From the NCBI RefSeq assembly GCF_049803795.1, contig NZ_JBNAGJ010000004.1:186001-250000 (forward strand): DNA of 64,000 nucleotides, given 5' to 3'. A model generated the notes under the pieces. The model worked only from the letters and a program-made list of their open reading frames with translations, searched no databases and was not told the DNA's origin. Below, piece after piece: positions 23,113-32,146 of this stretch. Source of the DNA: Thalassobius sp002708925. Lineage in GTDB: Bacteria; Pseudomonadota; Alphaproteobacteria; Rhodobacterales; Rhodobacteraceae. Every line of letters starts with the position of its first letter. Positions within the stretch are counted from its first letter, which is position 1. Both the position numbers and the translations under genes were made by a program.

Positions 23113-24183
23113 ATGGACGATCTGAGAGACAAGTATCTGGGCGCGATCTCGGGCGCCGGTGATGAAAACGCGCTGGAGGACATCCGCCTTCAGGCCGTTG
23201 GCAAAAAGGGCGAGGTTGCCCTGAAAATGCGTGAACTGGGTAAAATGACCCCCGAAGAGCGGCAGGTCATGGGCCCCAGGCTGAACGCGCTCAAGGATGA
23301 GATCAACAGCGCGCTGGCCGCGAAGAAATCCGCGCTGGCCGATGCCGCGCTGGAGGAACGCCTGAAAACCGAATGGCTGGATGTGACCCTGCCGGGCCGT
23401 CCGCAGCGCCAGGGCACCATCCACCCCGTCAGCCAAGTCACCGAGGAAGTCACCGCGATCTTCGCCGACATGGGCTTCGCCGTCGCCGAAGGCCCGCGCG
23501 TGGAAACCGATTGGTATAACTTCGACGCGCTGAACATCCCCGGCCACCACCCCGCGCGGGCGGAAATGGACACGTTCTATATGCACCGCGCGGAAGGCGA
23601 CAATCGTCCGCCGCATGTGCTGCGCACCCATACCAGCCCGGTGCAGATCCGCTCGATGGAGGCGCAGGGCGCGCCCATTCGGATCATCTGTCCGGGTGGC
23701 GTCTATCGCTGCGATTATGACCAGACCCACACGCCCATGTTCCACCAGGTCGAAGGCCTGGCGCTGGATAAGAACATCTCGATGGCGAACCTGAAATGGG
23801 TGCTGGAAGAGTTCTTCTCGGCCTTCTTCGGGACGGATGTGAAAACCCGCTTCCGCGCCTCGCATTTCCCGTTCACCGAACCCTCGGCCGAGGTGGACAT
23901 TCAGTGCCGCTGGGACAATGGCTCGGTCAAGGTGGGCGAAGGCGATGACTGGCTGGAGGTTCTGGGCAGCGGCATGGTGCACCCCAAGGTGCTGGCCGCC
24001 GGTGGCATCGACCCCGAGGTGTACCAGGGCTTTGCCTTCGGCATCGGGATCGACCGTCTGGCCATGCTGAAATACGGCATCCCCGACCTGCGCGCCTTCT
24101 TTGACTCAGACCTGCGCTGGCTGCGCCATTACGGGTTTGCCAGCCTGGACGTGCCGACCCTGCATGGGGGGCTGTCGCGGTGA
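23113..24183 (+). CDS. pheS: Phenylalanine-tRNA ligase alpha subunit
   Basis: PheS forms the catalytic half of the alpha2beta2 phenylalanyl-tRNA synthetase. At 356 residues it is of standard length. It has an N-terminal coiled-coil (residues 1-85) for tRNA binding and then the class II core with motif 2 (FRASHFPFTEPSAEVDI, near 254-270) and motif 3 (FGIGIDRLAMLKYGI, near 314-328). The start ATG follows GGAGGG. pheT lies 154 bp downstream on the same strand, with a GC-rich hairpin in the gap. Confidence 0.98.
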   Translation: MDDLRDKYLGAISGAGDENALEDIRLQAVGKKGEVALKMRELGKMTPEERQVMGPRLNALKDEINSALAAKKSALADAALEERLKTEWLDVTLPGRPQRQGTIHPVSQVTEEVTAIFADMGFAVAEGPRVETDWYNFDALNIPGHHPARAEMDTFYMHRAEGDNRPPHVLRTHTSPVQIRSMEAQGAPIRIICPGGVYRCDYDQTHTPMFHQVEGLALDKNISMANLKWVLEEFFSAFFGTDVKTRFRASHFPFTEPSAEVDIQCRWDNGSVKVGEGDDWLEVLGSGMVHPKVLAAGGIDPEVYQGFAFGIGIDRLAMLKYGIPDLRAFFDSDLRWLRHYGFASLDVPTLHGGLSR

Positions 24184-24230
24184 TGATGTCGACAAGCTCG
24201 CGCGTGGCACCAGCCGCGCGCCGCGCCCGA

Positions 24231-24248
24231 CCCGCCCCCATGGGCGGG
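24231..24248. other. GC-rich hairpin in the pheS-pheT gap
   Basis: CCCGCCC (24231-24237) and GGGCGGG (24242-24248) form a perfect 7-bp stem with a 4-nt loop and no following T-run. It is the only clear structure in the 154-bp gap between pheS and pheT, and it may protect the upstream message or attenuate pheT. Confidence 0.45.
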
Positions 24249-24337
24249 CGCGTTCCGCACCCACCCCGGTTCGGGCGCTCTGCTTGTGACATTGCCTTGA
24301 ACGCTATTCTGAATTCTCTCCACAAGGAGACCGACCA

Positions 24338-26737
24338 ATGAAATTCACCCTCTCCTGGCTGAAAGAGCACCTCGAGACCGAGGCCTCTTTGGATGACATC
24401 CTCTATGCCCTGACCGATCTGGGTCTTGAGGTCGAAGAGGTCATCGACCCGGCCTCGAAACTGGCCAGTTTCACGCTGGCCAAGGTCAAACACGCCGAGC
24501 AGCACCCCGATGCCGACCGTCTGCGCGTCTGCAAGGTGGACACGGATGACGGCGAAAAGCAGATCGTCTGCGGCGCGCCCAACGCACGTGAAGGAATCAC
24601 CGTGGTTCTGTGCAAACCCGGCGATTACGTCCCCGGTATTGATGTCACGCTCAGCGTCGGCAACATCCGCGGCGTCGAAAGCCACGGCATGATGGCGTCC
24701 GAGCGCGAGCTGGAGCTGTCGGACGAACATAACGGCATTATCGAGCTGCCCTCGGGCGAGGTGGGCCAGAAATTCACCGATTGGCTGGCCGAAAACGACC
24801 CCGCCAAGGTGGACCCGGTGATCGACATTGCGATCACGCCGAACCGCCCTGATGCCCTGGGAGTGCGCGGCATTGCGCTGGATCTGGCGGCGCGCGGTCT
24901 GGGCACGATGAAGCCCGCCAAGACCGCCCATATCGAAGGCCAGTACCCGTGCCCGATCACCGTCACCATCGACGAAGACACCGCCGAAAACGGCTGCGAG
25001 GTGTTCGCCGGTCGCTTGATCAAGGGGGTGAAAAACGGCCCCAGCCCGCAATGGTTGCAGGATCGTCTGACCGCGATTGGGTTGCGTCCGATCTCGGCCT
25101 TGGTGGATGTGACGAACTTCTTCACCTATGATCGCAACCGCCCGCTGCATGTGTTCGATGCGGATAAGGTGCAGGGCAACCTGCGCGTCCACCGCACCAA
25201 GGGCGGTGAGACGATGATGGGCCTGGACGAGAAGGACTACACCTTCGGCGAAGGCCAGGTGGTGATCTCGGATGACACTGGCGTGGAATCCATCAGCGGC
25301 ATCATGGGCGGGCTGCATTCGGGCTGCACCGAGGACACGGTGAATGTGTTCCTTGAGGCCGCATATTGGGACCGTATCCAAATCGCGATGACCGGCCGCG
25401 CGCTGAAAATCAACACCGATGCGCGCTATCGCAACGAGCGCGGGATCGACCCTGAATACAACATGCAGGCGCTGGATGACGCGACCCAGATGATCCTGGA
25501 CCTGTGCGGCGGCGAGGCCTCGGATGTGGTGGTTGCCGGCGCTGTGCCGGATGTCAGCCGCGCCTATAAACTGGACGCCGCGCGCATTCAGTCGCTGGTG
25601 GGCATGGAAATTCCGGAATCCGAACAGCGTCAGATCCTGACCAAGCTGGGCTTCCGTCTGGAGGGCAATCAGGCTCACGTGCCCAGCTGGCGCCCCGACG
25701 TGATGGGCGAGGCCGATCTGGTCGAAGAGGTTGCGCGCGTCGTGTCGCTGACCAAGCTGCAAAGCCAGCCTTTGCCGCGCGTTGATGCGGGCGTGCCCGA
25801 AATGATCCTGTCCACTGCGCAAAAACGCGAACAGATCGCCCGTCGGACCACGGCCGCGCTGGGGTACAATGAATGCGTCACCTACTCGTTCATTGATCAG
25901 AAATCGGCGGCGCTGTTTGGCGGCGGCACGGATGAAACCATGCTGGAAAACCCGATTTCCAGCGAGATGAGCCACCTGCGCCCCGCTCTGCTGCCCGGTC
26001 TGTTGCAGGCCGCTGCTCGCAATCAGGCGCGCGGTTTCATGGATATGGCCCTGTTCGAGGTCGGCCCTGCCTTCCATGGCGGCGAGCCGCGCGAGCAGCA
26101 CAATCTGGTGACCGGCCTGCTGGTCGGTCGCACGGGGCCGAAGGATGTGCATGGGGCCTCGCGCCCGGTGGATGTCTATGACGCTAAGGCCGATGCCGAG
26201 GCCGTCCTGTCCGCCATCGGGGCCCCCGCCAAGGTGCAGATTTTGCGCGGTGTGCAGGGCTGGTGGCATCCGGGGCGCTCGGGGAAAATCTGTCTGGGCC
26301 CGAAAAAGGTGCTGGCCGTCTTTGGCGAGCTGCACCCCAAGGTGCTGGCCGAAATGGGCGTCAAAGGCCCTGCCGTTGCCTTCACGATCTGGCCCGATGA
26401 GGTGCCGCAACCCAAGAAGAAATCCGCAACCCGCCCGGCGATGCAGATCAGCGATCTGCAAGCGGTCGAGCGCGATTTCGCCTTTGTTGTGGATGACACG
26501 GTTGAGGCGCTGAACCTGGTAAATGCCGCCGCCGGGGCCGATAAGGCGCTGATTGATGAAGTGCGCGTGTTCGATCAGTTCATCGGTGGCTCGCTCGGTG
26601 AGGGTAAGAAATCCATCGCCATCACCGTGCGCCTGCAACCGACGGACAAGACGCTGAAGGAAAAAGACATCGAGGCCGTCGCGGCCAAGATCGTTGAGAA
26701 GGTCAGCAAAGCCACCGGCGGCGAGCTGCGCGGCTAA
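24338..26737 (+). CDS. pheT: Phenylalanine-tRNA ligase beta subunit
   Basis: The 799-residue PheT contributes tRNA recognition and the editing site. Domain order is visible: a B1 N-terminus (MKFTLSWLKEHLETEASLDDI), a tRNA-binding OB-fold domain (VKHAEQHPDADRLRVCKVD near residues 45-63), a B3/B4 editing domain, the B5 domain, a catalytic-like core (LENPISSEMSHLRPALLPGLL near 530-550), and a C-terminal anticodon-binding (FDX-ACB) domain. An AAGGAG site precedes the start. A strong terminator follows the stop. Confidence 0.98.
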   Translation: MKFTLSWLKEHLETEASLDDILYALTDLGLEVEEVIDPASKLASFTLAKVKHAEQHPDADRLRVCKVDTDDGEKQIVCGAPNAREGITVVLCKPGDYVPGIDVTLSVGNIRGVESHGMMASERELELSDEHNGIIELPSGEVGQKFTDWLAENDPAKVDPVIDIAITPNRPDALGVRGIALDLAARGLGTMKPAKTAHIEGQYPCPITVTIDEDTAENGCEVFAGRLIKGVKNGPSPQWLQDRLTAIGLRPISALVDVTNFFTYDRNRPLHVFDADKVQGNLRVHRTKGGETMMGLDEKDYTFGEGQVVISDDTGVESISGIMGGLHSGCTEDTVNVFLEAAYWDRIQIAMTGRALKINTDARYRNERGIDPEYNMQALDDATQMILDLCGGEASDVVVAGAVPDVSRAYKLDAARIQSLVGMEIPESEQRQILTKLGFRLEGNQAHVPSWRPDVMGEADLVEEVARVVSLTKLQSQPLPRVDAGVPEMILSTAQKREQIARRTTAALGYNECVTYSFIDQKSAALFGGGTDETMLENPISSEMSHLRPALLPGLLQAAARNQARGFMDMALFEVGPAFHGGEPREQHNLVTGLLVGRTGPKDVHGASRPVDVYDAKADAEAVLSAIGAPAKVQILRGVQGWWHPGRSGKICLGPKKVLAVFGELHPKVLAEMGVKGPAVAFTIWPDEVPQPKKKSATRPAMQISDLQAVERDFAFVVDDTVEALNLVNAAAGADKALIDEVRVFDQFIGGSLGEGKKSIAITVRLQPTDKTLKEKDIEAVAAKIVEKVSKATGGELRG

Positions 26738-26760
26738 GGCGGCGGGAATATGCGAAACGA

Positions 26761-26784
26761 AAGGGGCCAGCACGGCCCCTTTTT
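26761..26784 (+). terminator. Intrinsic terminator after pheT
   Basis: AAGGGGCC (26761-26768) pairs with GGCCCCTT around the loop AGCAC, and the run TTTTT (26780-26784) follows. It ends the pheT transcript 25 bp before the YtoQ gene. Confidence 0.85.
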
Positions 26785-26809
26785 GCTGGATACGAAGAAA
26801 GGGAACCGC

Positions 26810-27265
26810 ATGACTTTGAACGTCTATCTGTCCGGGGAAATCCACACTGACTGGCGCGAACAGATCATCGAGGGCTCGGCCGGGCTGGACGTGACGTTCA
26901 GCGCGCCGGTGACGGATCACGATGCCAGCGACGATTGCGGCGTGGCCATCATGGGGGCCGAGCCGAACAAATTCTGGCACGACCACAAAGGCGCCAAGCT
27001 GAACGCCATCCGCACCCGCCGTCTGATCGCGCAGGCGGATGTTGTCGTGGTGCGTTTCGGCGAGAAGTACAAACAGTGGAACGCGGCGTTCGATGCGGGC
27101 TATGCGGCGGCCTTGGGCAAGTCGCTGATCGTGCTGCACGGGGATGCGCATCAACATGCGCTCAAAGAGGTGGACGCCGCCGCGCTGGCCGTCACCCAGG
27201 AGCCGGCTCAGGTGGTCCGGATTTTGCGCTATGTACTGACGGGAGATTTGCCCGGCGGCACCTGA
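26810..27265 (+). CDS. YtoQ family protein
   Basis: The 151-residue cytoplasmic protein matches the YtoQ family, which resembles nucleoside 2-deoxyribosyltransferases: an early VYLSGEIHTDWR stretch (residues 4-15), a central acidic region, and ADVVVVRFGEKYKQWNAAFDAGYAAALGK near 85-113. The function of the family is not established. The ATG at 26810 is preferred since it follows AAGGGAA and comes after the pheT terminator; the upstream in-frame ATG at 26750 would lie inside that terminator. Confidence 0.88.
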   Translation: MTLNVYLSGEIHTDWREQIIEGSAGLDVTFSAPVTDHDASDDCGVAIMGAEPNKFWHDHKGAKLNAIRTRRLIAQADVVVVRFGEKYKQWNAAFDAGYAAALGKSLIVLHGDAHQHALKEVDAAALAVTQEPAQVVRILRYVLTGDLPGGT

Positions 27266-27289
27266 CAGAGCCCAGATGCCGCCGCCGCA

Positions 27290-27991
27290 TTATGCGTCGC
27301 GTGGGGGGATGTTCAGGCCCTTCTGCGCGGCGGGGCGCGCCATGAACCGATCCAGATAAGCGACCGTGTTGGGGAAGCTATCCCAGGCGACGGCCTCTTT
27401 CGCTTCATAGAAATCCAGCGCGCGCAGCCACGGGGCAATCGCAATATCGGCAATCGAGTAATCGCCGCAGATCCAGTCCTGGCCATCCAGCTGTTTCTCG
27501 ATCACAGAAAGCAGGCGCTTGGCCTCGTTAAGATAGCGTTCAACCGGGCGAGGGTCTTCGATGTCCTTGCCCGCAAAGGCAAAAAAGAAGCCCAGCTGCC
27601 CCAGCATCGGCCCAAGGCCGCCCATCTGGAACATCACCCACTGGATAACCTTGTAGCGCTCGGCCGGGTTTTCGGGCAGCAACTGGCCGGATTTTTCGGC
27701 CAGATAAATCAGGATCGCACCGGATTCCCACAGGCCCAGCGGCTGCCCGCCTGGGCCATCGGGATCAATGATCGCGGGGATTTTGTTATTCGGGTTCAGC
27801 GACAGGAATTCGGGAGATTTCACATCCTTGTCAGCCAGGGTCACGGTGTGGGCCTCGTAGGGCAGGCCGATCTCTTCCAGCATGATCGAGACCTTGATCC
27901 CGTTCGGCGTGGGGAAGGAATACAGCTGTAGAACCGAAGGGTCCTGGGCAGCCCAGCGTGACGTGATCGGAAAGTCTTCGGGAAAGGTCAT
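27290..27991 (-). CDS. Glutathione S-transferase family protein (YfcG/Ure2-like)
   Basis: A 233-residue two-domain GST. The thioredoxin-like N-terminal domain has LYSFPTPNGIKVSIMLEEIGLPYE (near residues 23-46), NPNNKIPAIID with the cis-proline, and the glutathione-binding ESGAILIYLAEK. The helical C-terminal domain includes YSIADIAIAPWL near 178-189. The TPNG stretch is typical for disulfide-bond reductase-type YfcG relatives rather than classical detoxifying enzymes. It is monocistronic, divergent from mscL, and convergent with the YtoQ gene. Confidence 0.92.
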   Translation of the reverse strand: MTFPEDFPITSRWAAQDPSVLQLYSFPTPNGIKVSIMLEEIGLPYEAHTVTLADKDVKSPEFLSLNPNNKIPAIIDPDGPGGQPLGLWESGAILIYLAEKSGQLLPENPAERYKVIQWVMFQMGGLGPMLGQLGFFFAFAGKDIEDPRPVERYLNEAKRLLSVIEKQLDGQDWICGDYSIADIAIAPWLRALDFYEAKEAVAWDSFPNTVAYLDRFMARPAAQKGLNIPPRDA

Positions 27992-28139
27992 GAGCGTTCC
28001 TTTTGGTTGCTGATGGGGAAATTAGCGGAAAATTCCCAATGCAAAAGGCCGGTTTATGTGGAAAATCCCAGTACTGACTGTGGGGAAACGCGCAAAAAGT
28101 GCCCGCAGTGTGCATAAAACGACTAAGGGAATGGGACTA

Positions 28140-28574
28140 ATGCTACAGGAATTCAAAGACTTCATTGCCAAGGGCAATGTGATGGACATGGCTGTCGGGA
28201 TCATCGTCGGCGCGGCCTTTACGGCGATCGTTAAATCCATGGTGGCCGATCTGATCAACCCGATCATCGGTCTGTTTACCGGCGGGGTGGATTTCACCAA
28301 CAACTACGCGGTGCTGGGCGGCGATGTGCCCGAAGGGGCCAGCCTTGAGGCCGCGCGCGAGGCCGGGGCCTCGATCTTTGCCTATGGGGCCTTCGGAATG
28401 GCGGTGCTGAACTTCCTGATCATCGCATTCGTGGTGTTCATGCTGGTGCGCCAGGTGAACCGCATCAAAGACGCCGCCACCGCCAAAGAAGAGGCCGCCC
28501 CGGTCGAAGAGGCCCCCGCAGGCCCCAGCGAGCTGGACGTTCTGCTGGAAATCCGCGACGCACTGAAGAAATAA
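28140..28574 (+). CDS. mscL: Large-conductance mechanosensitive channel
   Basis: MscL opens under membrane tension to release solutes during hypo-osmotic shock. The 144-residue protein begins MLQEFKDFIAKGNVMDMAVGIIVGAAF, the conserved amphipathic helix plus the first transmembrane segment with the gate residues. A periplasmic loop (about residues 48-78) and a second transmembrane segment (about 80-100) follow, then a cytoplasmic helix bundle rich in Glu and Ala. The start is the ATG 28140, nine bases after AAGGGA; ATG 28131 would leave no spacing. A hairpin follows the gene. Confidence 0.97.
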   Translation: MLQEFKDFIAKGNVMDMAVGIIVGAAFTAIVKSMVADLINPIIGLFTGGVDFTNNYAVLGGDVPEGASLEAAREAGASIFAYGAFGMAVLNFLIIAFVVFMLVRQVNRIKDAATAKEEAAPVEEAPAGPSELDVLLEIRDALKK

Positions 28575-28589
28575 GCCCTCTGCAAAGCC

Positions 28590-28619
28590 AAACCCCGCTG
28601 GGCTCAATCGGCGGGGTTT
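28590..28619 (+). terminator. Hairpin after mscL, probable terminator
   Basis: AAACCCCGC (28590-28598) pairs with GCGGGGTTT (28611-28619). The stem ends in T residues but no long T-run follows. It lies 16 bp past the mscL stop. Confidence 0.55.
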
Positions 28620-28630
28620 GCGCAAAAAGA

Positions 28631-28662
28631 CCCGGTGCAACGGTGTGTCGCCGTGCACCGGG
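28631..28662. other. Strong hairpin in the mscL-ald convergent gap
   Basis: CCCGGTGCA (28631-28639) pairs perfectly with TGCACCGGG (28654-28662), and an inner CGG/CCG extends it past one bulged A. A palindrome AGGTGCACCT (28671-28680) and a GTTCTGT/ACAGAAC stem-loop (28733-28755) follow. No ORF is visible in the 186-bp gap. It may be a double terminator for the two convergent genes or a small RNA. Confidence 0.5.
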
Positions 28663-28760
28663 CCAAGCGGAGGTGCACCTCTCGGTGCGGGATCAAGGCG
28701 CCGCCTGACGTGGATCGGCGGCCCCAGCATCTGTTCTGTCACTCATAAACAGAACGGATT

Positions 28761-29879
28761 TCAGATTTTCAAAGCATCCTGGGCGGGGATGAAATCCAGA
28801 TTCAGAGCCGCGCCCACAGCCGCATATGTCAGCTGCCCGGCATGGACGTTCAGCCCGTTCAGCAGGTGCGGATCGTCGGCGCAGGCCTGTTTCCAGCCTT
28901 TGTTGGCCAGCGCCATCAGGAAGGGCATGGTTGCATTCCCCAACGCGATGGTCGAGGTGCGCGCAACAGCGCCCGGCATGTTGGCCACGCAATAATGCAT
29001 CACGCCATCGACCTCGTAGATCGGGTTTTCGTGCGTGGTGGGCTTCGACGTTTCAAAGCACCCGCCCTGATCAATGGCGACATCCACGATGGCGGCTCCG
29101 GGTTTCATCGTGGACAGCTGAGCGCGGCTGACCAGTTTCGGCGCGGCGGCACCGGGGATCAGCACGGCACCGATGACCATGTCGGCCTGTGCGACTTTCT
29201 CGGCGGTGTAGCCCTTCGAGGCATAGCCGGTGCGGAACTCGCCGCGAAAGGCATCGTCCAGATAGCGCAGGCGGGGCAGGGACATGTCCAGAACGGTGAC
29301 ATCCGCGCCCATTCCGGCGGCCACGCGGGCAGCATGAGTGCCAACCACGCCGCCACCGATCACGACAACCTGAGCCGGGGCCACTCCGGGGACGCCGCCC
29401 ATCAGCACGCCGCGTCCGCCATTGGCCTTTTGCAGGGTCCACGCCCCGACCTGCGGGGCCAGCTTGCCCGCGACCTCGGACATGGGGGCCAGCAGCGGCA
29501 GGCCGCCGCTGCGGTCGGTCACGGTTTCATAGGCGATCGCGGTGCAGCCCGAGGCCAGCAGATCATGGGTTTGCGCGGGGTCGGGGGCCAGGTGCAGATA
29601 GGTGAACAGCAGCTGCCCCTCGCGCAGCATCTTGCGCTCAACGGCCTGGGGCTCTTTGACCTTCACGATCATGTCGGCGGTTGCGAAAATCTCGGCCGGG
29701 GTGTCCAGAAGCGTGGCCCCGGCGGCCGCATAGTCGGCATCCGAGAAGCCGGCCCCGGCCCCCGCGCCCTTCTGGATGAACACCTGATGGCCGTTGGCGG
29801 TGGCCTCTTGGGTGGCGACGGGGGTCATGCCGACGCGGAATTCTTGTGGTTTGATTTCGGTGGGGCATCCGATTTTCAT
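28761..29879 (-). CDS. ald: Alanine dehydrogenase
   Basis: Ald interconverts L-alanine and pyruvate plus ammonia with NAD. The 372-residue protein starts MKIGCPTEIKPQEFRVGMTP, includes the substrate-binding histidine and lysine region (VKVKEPQAVERKMLREGQLLFTYLHLAPD, around 72-100), the NAD motif VVIGGGVVGTHAARVAAGMGADV near 170-192, and DVAIDQGGCFETSKPTTHENP near 268-288. It is divergent from an Lrp-type regulator 135 bp away, the usual arrangement in which alanine or a related amino acid induces ald. ORF extension upstream of 29879 has no support. Confidence 0.96.
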   Translation of the reverse strand: MKIGCPTEIKPQEFRVGMTPVATQEATANGHQVFIQKGAGAGAGFSDADYAAAGATLLDTPAEIFATADMIVKVKEPQAVERKMLREGQLLFTYLHLAPDPAQTHDLLASGCTAIAYETVTDRSGGLPLLAPMSEVAGKLAPQVGAWTLQKANGGRGVLMGGVPGVAPAQVVVIGGGVVGTHAARVAAGMGADVTVLDMSLPRLRYLDDAFRGEFRTGYASKGYTAEKVAQADMVIGAVLIPGAAAPKLVSRAQLSTMKPGAAIVDVAIDQGGCFETSKPTTHENPIYEVDGVMHYCVANMPGAVARTSTIALGNATMPFLMALANKGWKQACADDPHLLNGLNVHAGQLTYAAVGAALNLDFIPAQDALKI

Positions 29880-29968
29880 TTTTGCATTCTCCCTGAGCTT
29901 TTGATCAAAATGTCGCAGATTCCCCGCAAGGGTTTTGAAAAATCGGTCGATCTTTGCCTCTAATTGTG

Positions 29969-29977
29969 AATATTCTG
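29969..29977. promoter_or_regulatory. Lrp-type half site in the ald-lrp divergent promoter
   Basis: On the minus strand the stretch CAGAATATT matches the left half of the general Lrp consensus (YAGHAWATT); the right half is poor. The AT-rich 135-bp region between ald and the divergent regulator is where its binding sites are expected. Confidence 0.35.
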
Positions 29978-30014
29978 CGCGGAAATTGGGAATCTTGCGA
30001 AGGAATTTGCGCCA

Positions 30015-30473
30015 ATGTCGTTGGATGAAACAGATCGCCGTATTCTGAAAGTGCTGCAACGCAAGGGGCGTATTTCCAATGCGGACCTGAGCGAGGCGGT
30101 GAATCTGTCGCCCTCGGCCTGTCATCGCCGGGTTCAGAGGCTGGAATCAGACGGCTATGTTCGGGACTATGTGGCGCTGCTGGATGCCCGGAAAATGAAG
30201 CTGCCGACCACGGTGTTCGTCGAGATCACCCTACAGGGCCAGGCGGATGAAACACTGGACGCGTTTGAAAAGGCCGTGGCGCGCATTCCGGATGTTCTGG
30301 AATGTCATCTGATGGCGGGCACGGCGGATTATATCCTGAAGGTCGTGGCCGAAAACACCGAGGATTTCGCGCGCATTCACCGCCAGCATCTGACCCGACT
30401 GCCGGGGGTGGCGCAAATGCAAAGCTCTTTTGCGTTGCGCACCGTGTTCAAGACCACGGCGCTGCCCGTTTAG
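30015..30473 (+). CDS. Lrp/AsnC family transcriptional regulator, likely controlling ald
   Basis: The 152-residue protein has an N-terminal helix-turn-helix (LDETDRRILKVLQRKGRISNADLSEAVNLSPSA region, residues 3-35) and a RAM domain with LECHLMAGTADYILKVVAE near residues 94-112. Its divergent placement next to alanine dehydrogenase suggests it is the local AldR-type activator responding to alanine; this is inference from context. The sequence is clearly distinct from the other Lrp gene at 13259. Confidence 0.93.
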   Translation: MSLDETDRRILKVLQRKGRISNADLSEAVNLSPSACHRRVQRLESDGYVRDYVALLDARKMKLPTTVFVEITLQGQADETLDAFEKAVARIPDVLECHLMAGTADYILKVVAENTEDFARIHRQHLTRLPGVAQMQSSFALRTVFKTTALPV

Positions 30474-30540
30474 CATCCGGGCTTGCAAATGTCTGACAAT
30501 TGGGTCTACTCCTGTCTCTGAGGGAACAGAGGAGGGGCCC

Positions 30541-32127
30541 ATGCCGTGGGATTACATCATCGTCGGGGCAGGCAGCGCGGGCTGCGTTCTGGCCAAGCGC
30601 TTGGCCGATGCCGATAAAAAGGTGCTGCTGCTCGAAGCCGGGGGGCGCGACAATTACCACTGGGTCCATATCCCGATGGGCTATCTTTACTGCATCAACA
30701 ATCCGCGCACCGATTGGATGTTCAAAACCGAGCCCGATCCGGGGCTGAACGGGCGCGAGTTGCTCTATCCGCGCGGTAAGGTGCTGGGGGGTTGTTCCTC
30801 GATCAATGGGATGCTGTATTTGCGCGGGCAGGCGGCCGATTACGATGGCTGGCGGCAAATGGGGAACACCGGCTGGGGCTGGGACGATGTGCTGCCCTAT
30901 TTCCTGAAATCCGAGGATTACGTGGACGGGGCCTCGGATATGCACGGTGCGGGCGGTGAATGGCGCGTGGACAATCAGCGCCTGCACTGGGACGTGCTGG
31001 ACGACTGGATGGAGGCCGCCGCACAGGAAGGCCTGCCCAAGACCACCGATTTCAATCAGGGCAATAACGAAGGCGTCGGATATTTCCGCGTCAACCAGCG
31101 CAATGGCTGGCGGATGAACACGGCCAAGGCGTTCTTGCGCACCGTCCGGGGTACGGGGCTGAAGGTGGAAACCCATGCCCATACCCGCCGCCTGCTGCTA
31201 GAGAACGGGCGCTGCGTGGGTGTGGAATATGAACAGAACGGTCAGGTGAAAACCGCGCGGGCAAGCGGCGAGGTGATCTTGTCCGCTGGGGCCATCGGCT
31301 CGCCTCAGATCCTGCAATTGTCGGGGATCGGGCCGGGCGCGCTGCTGCAAAAACACGGGATCGCCGTGCAGCACGAAGCGCCGGGGATTGGTGCCAACCT
31401 TCAGGATCACTTGCAACTGCGCTGCGCCTGGCGTCTGTCGGGGGGCAAGACGCTGAACACCATGGCCAACAGCCTGTTGGGCAAGGCCATGATCGGGCTG
31501 GAGTATCTGCTGAAACGGACGGGGCCCATGTCGATGGCGCCCTCGCAACTGGGGGCCTTTGCCAAATCGCGCCCCGATCTGGAAACGCCGGATCTGGAAT
31601 TCCACGTCCAACCCCTGTCCTTAGAGGCCTTCGGGCGGCCTCTGGATGATTTTCCGGCAATGACGGCCAGCGTCTGCAATCTGCGCCCCGAAAGCCGCGG
31701 GGTGGTCGAAATCAGCAGCCCCGATCCCAAGGCCAAACCGCGGATCGCGCCGAATTATCTGTCCACCGAGAGCGACCGCAAAGTCGCGGCGGATTCCATC
31801 CGTCTGGCGCGCCGGATCGCCGCGCAGCCCGCCATGGCCAAATATGCTCCGCAAGAGATGAAACCGGGCATTCCCGGTGACAGCGATGCCGATCTGGCCA
31901 AGGCCGCCGGGGATATTGGCACCACGATTTTCCACCCTGCGGGCACAGTGCGCATGGGCGCAGATCAGGCCGCGCCGTTGGATCCGCAACTGCGGATGCG
32001 CGGGGTCGGTGGGCTGCGGGTTGTGGATTGCTCTGTTATGCCGACGATCACCTCGGGGAATACCAATTCGCCCACCATCATGATCGCCGAGAAGGCCAGT
32101 GACATGATCCTTGCATCTGCCCGCTAA
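30541..32127 (+). CDS. GMC family FAD-dependent alcohol/choline dehydrogenase
   Basis: A 528-residue glucose-methanol-choline oxidoreductase. FAD binding is shown by YIIVGAGSAGCVLAKRLA at residues 5-22, GMC signature 1 by GKVLGGCSSINGMLYLRG near 79-96, and signature 2 by GAIGSPQILQLSGIGP near 250-265. The catalytic-histidine region is FHPAGTVRMG near 464, followed by NTNSPTIMIAEKASDMI at the C-terminus. It resembles choline dehydrogenase BetA, but there is no betB, betI or transporter gene beside it, so a different primary alcohol is likely. GGAGGGGCCC precedes the ATG. A flavodoxin-like gene starts 19 bp after the stop. Confidence 0.9.
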   Translation: MPWDYIIVGAGSAGCVLAKRLADADKKVLLLEAGGRDNYHWVHIPMGYLYCINNPRTDWMFKTEPDPGLNGRELLYPRGKVLGGCSSINGMLYLRGQAADYDGWRQMGNTGWGWDDVLPYFLKSEDYVDGASDMHGAGGEWRVDNQRLHWDVLDDWMEAAAQEGLPKTTDFNQGNNEGVGYFRVNQRNGWRMNTAKAFLRTVRGTGLKVETHAHTRRLLLENGRCVGVEYEQNGQVKTARASGEVILSAGAIGSPQILQLSGIGPGALLQKHGIAVQHEAPGIGANLQDHLQLRCAWRLSGGKTLNTMANSLLGKAMIGLEYLLKRTGPMSMAPSQLGAFAKSRPDLETPDLEFHVQPLSLEAFGRPLDDFPAMTASVCNLRPESRGVVEISSPDPKAKPRIAPNYLSTESDRKVAADSIRLARRIAAQPAMAKYAPQEMKPGIPGDSDADLAKAAGDIGTTIFHPAGTVRMGADQAAPLDPQLRMRGVGGLRVVDCSVMPTITSGNTNSPTIMIAEKASDMILASAR

Positions 32128-32146
32128 GGCGTGGCAATCGGTGCAT

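Noticed and set aside
23927..27157. Open frame of 1,076 codons antisense to pheS and pheT
   Set aside because: The opposite strand holds the full, motif-complete pheT. The antisense product is rich in His, Arg and Gln without recognisable motifs, as expected from GC-rich codon shadows.
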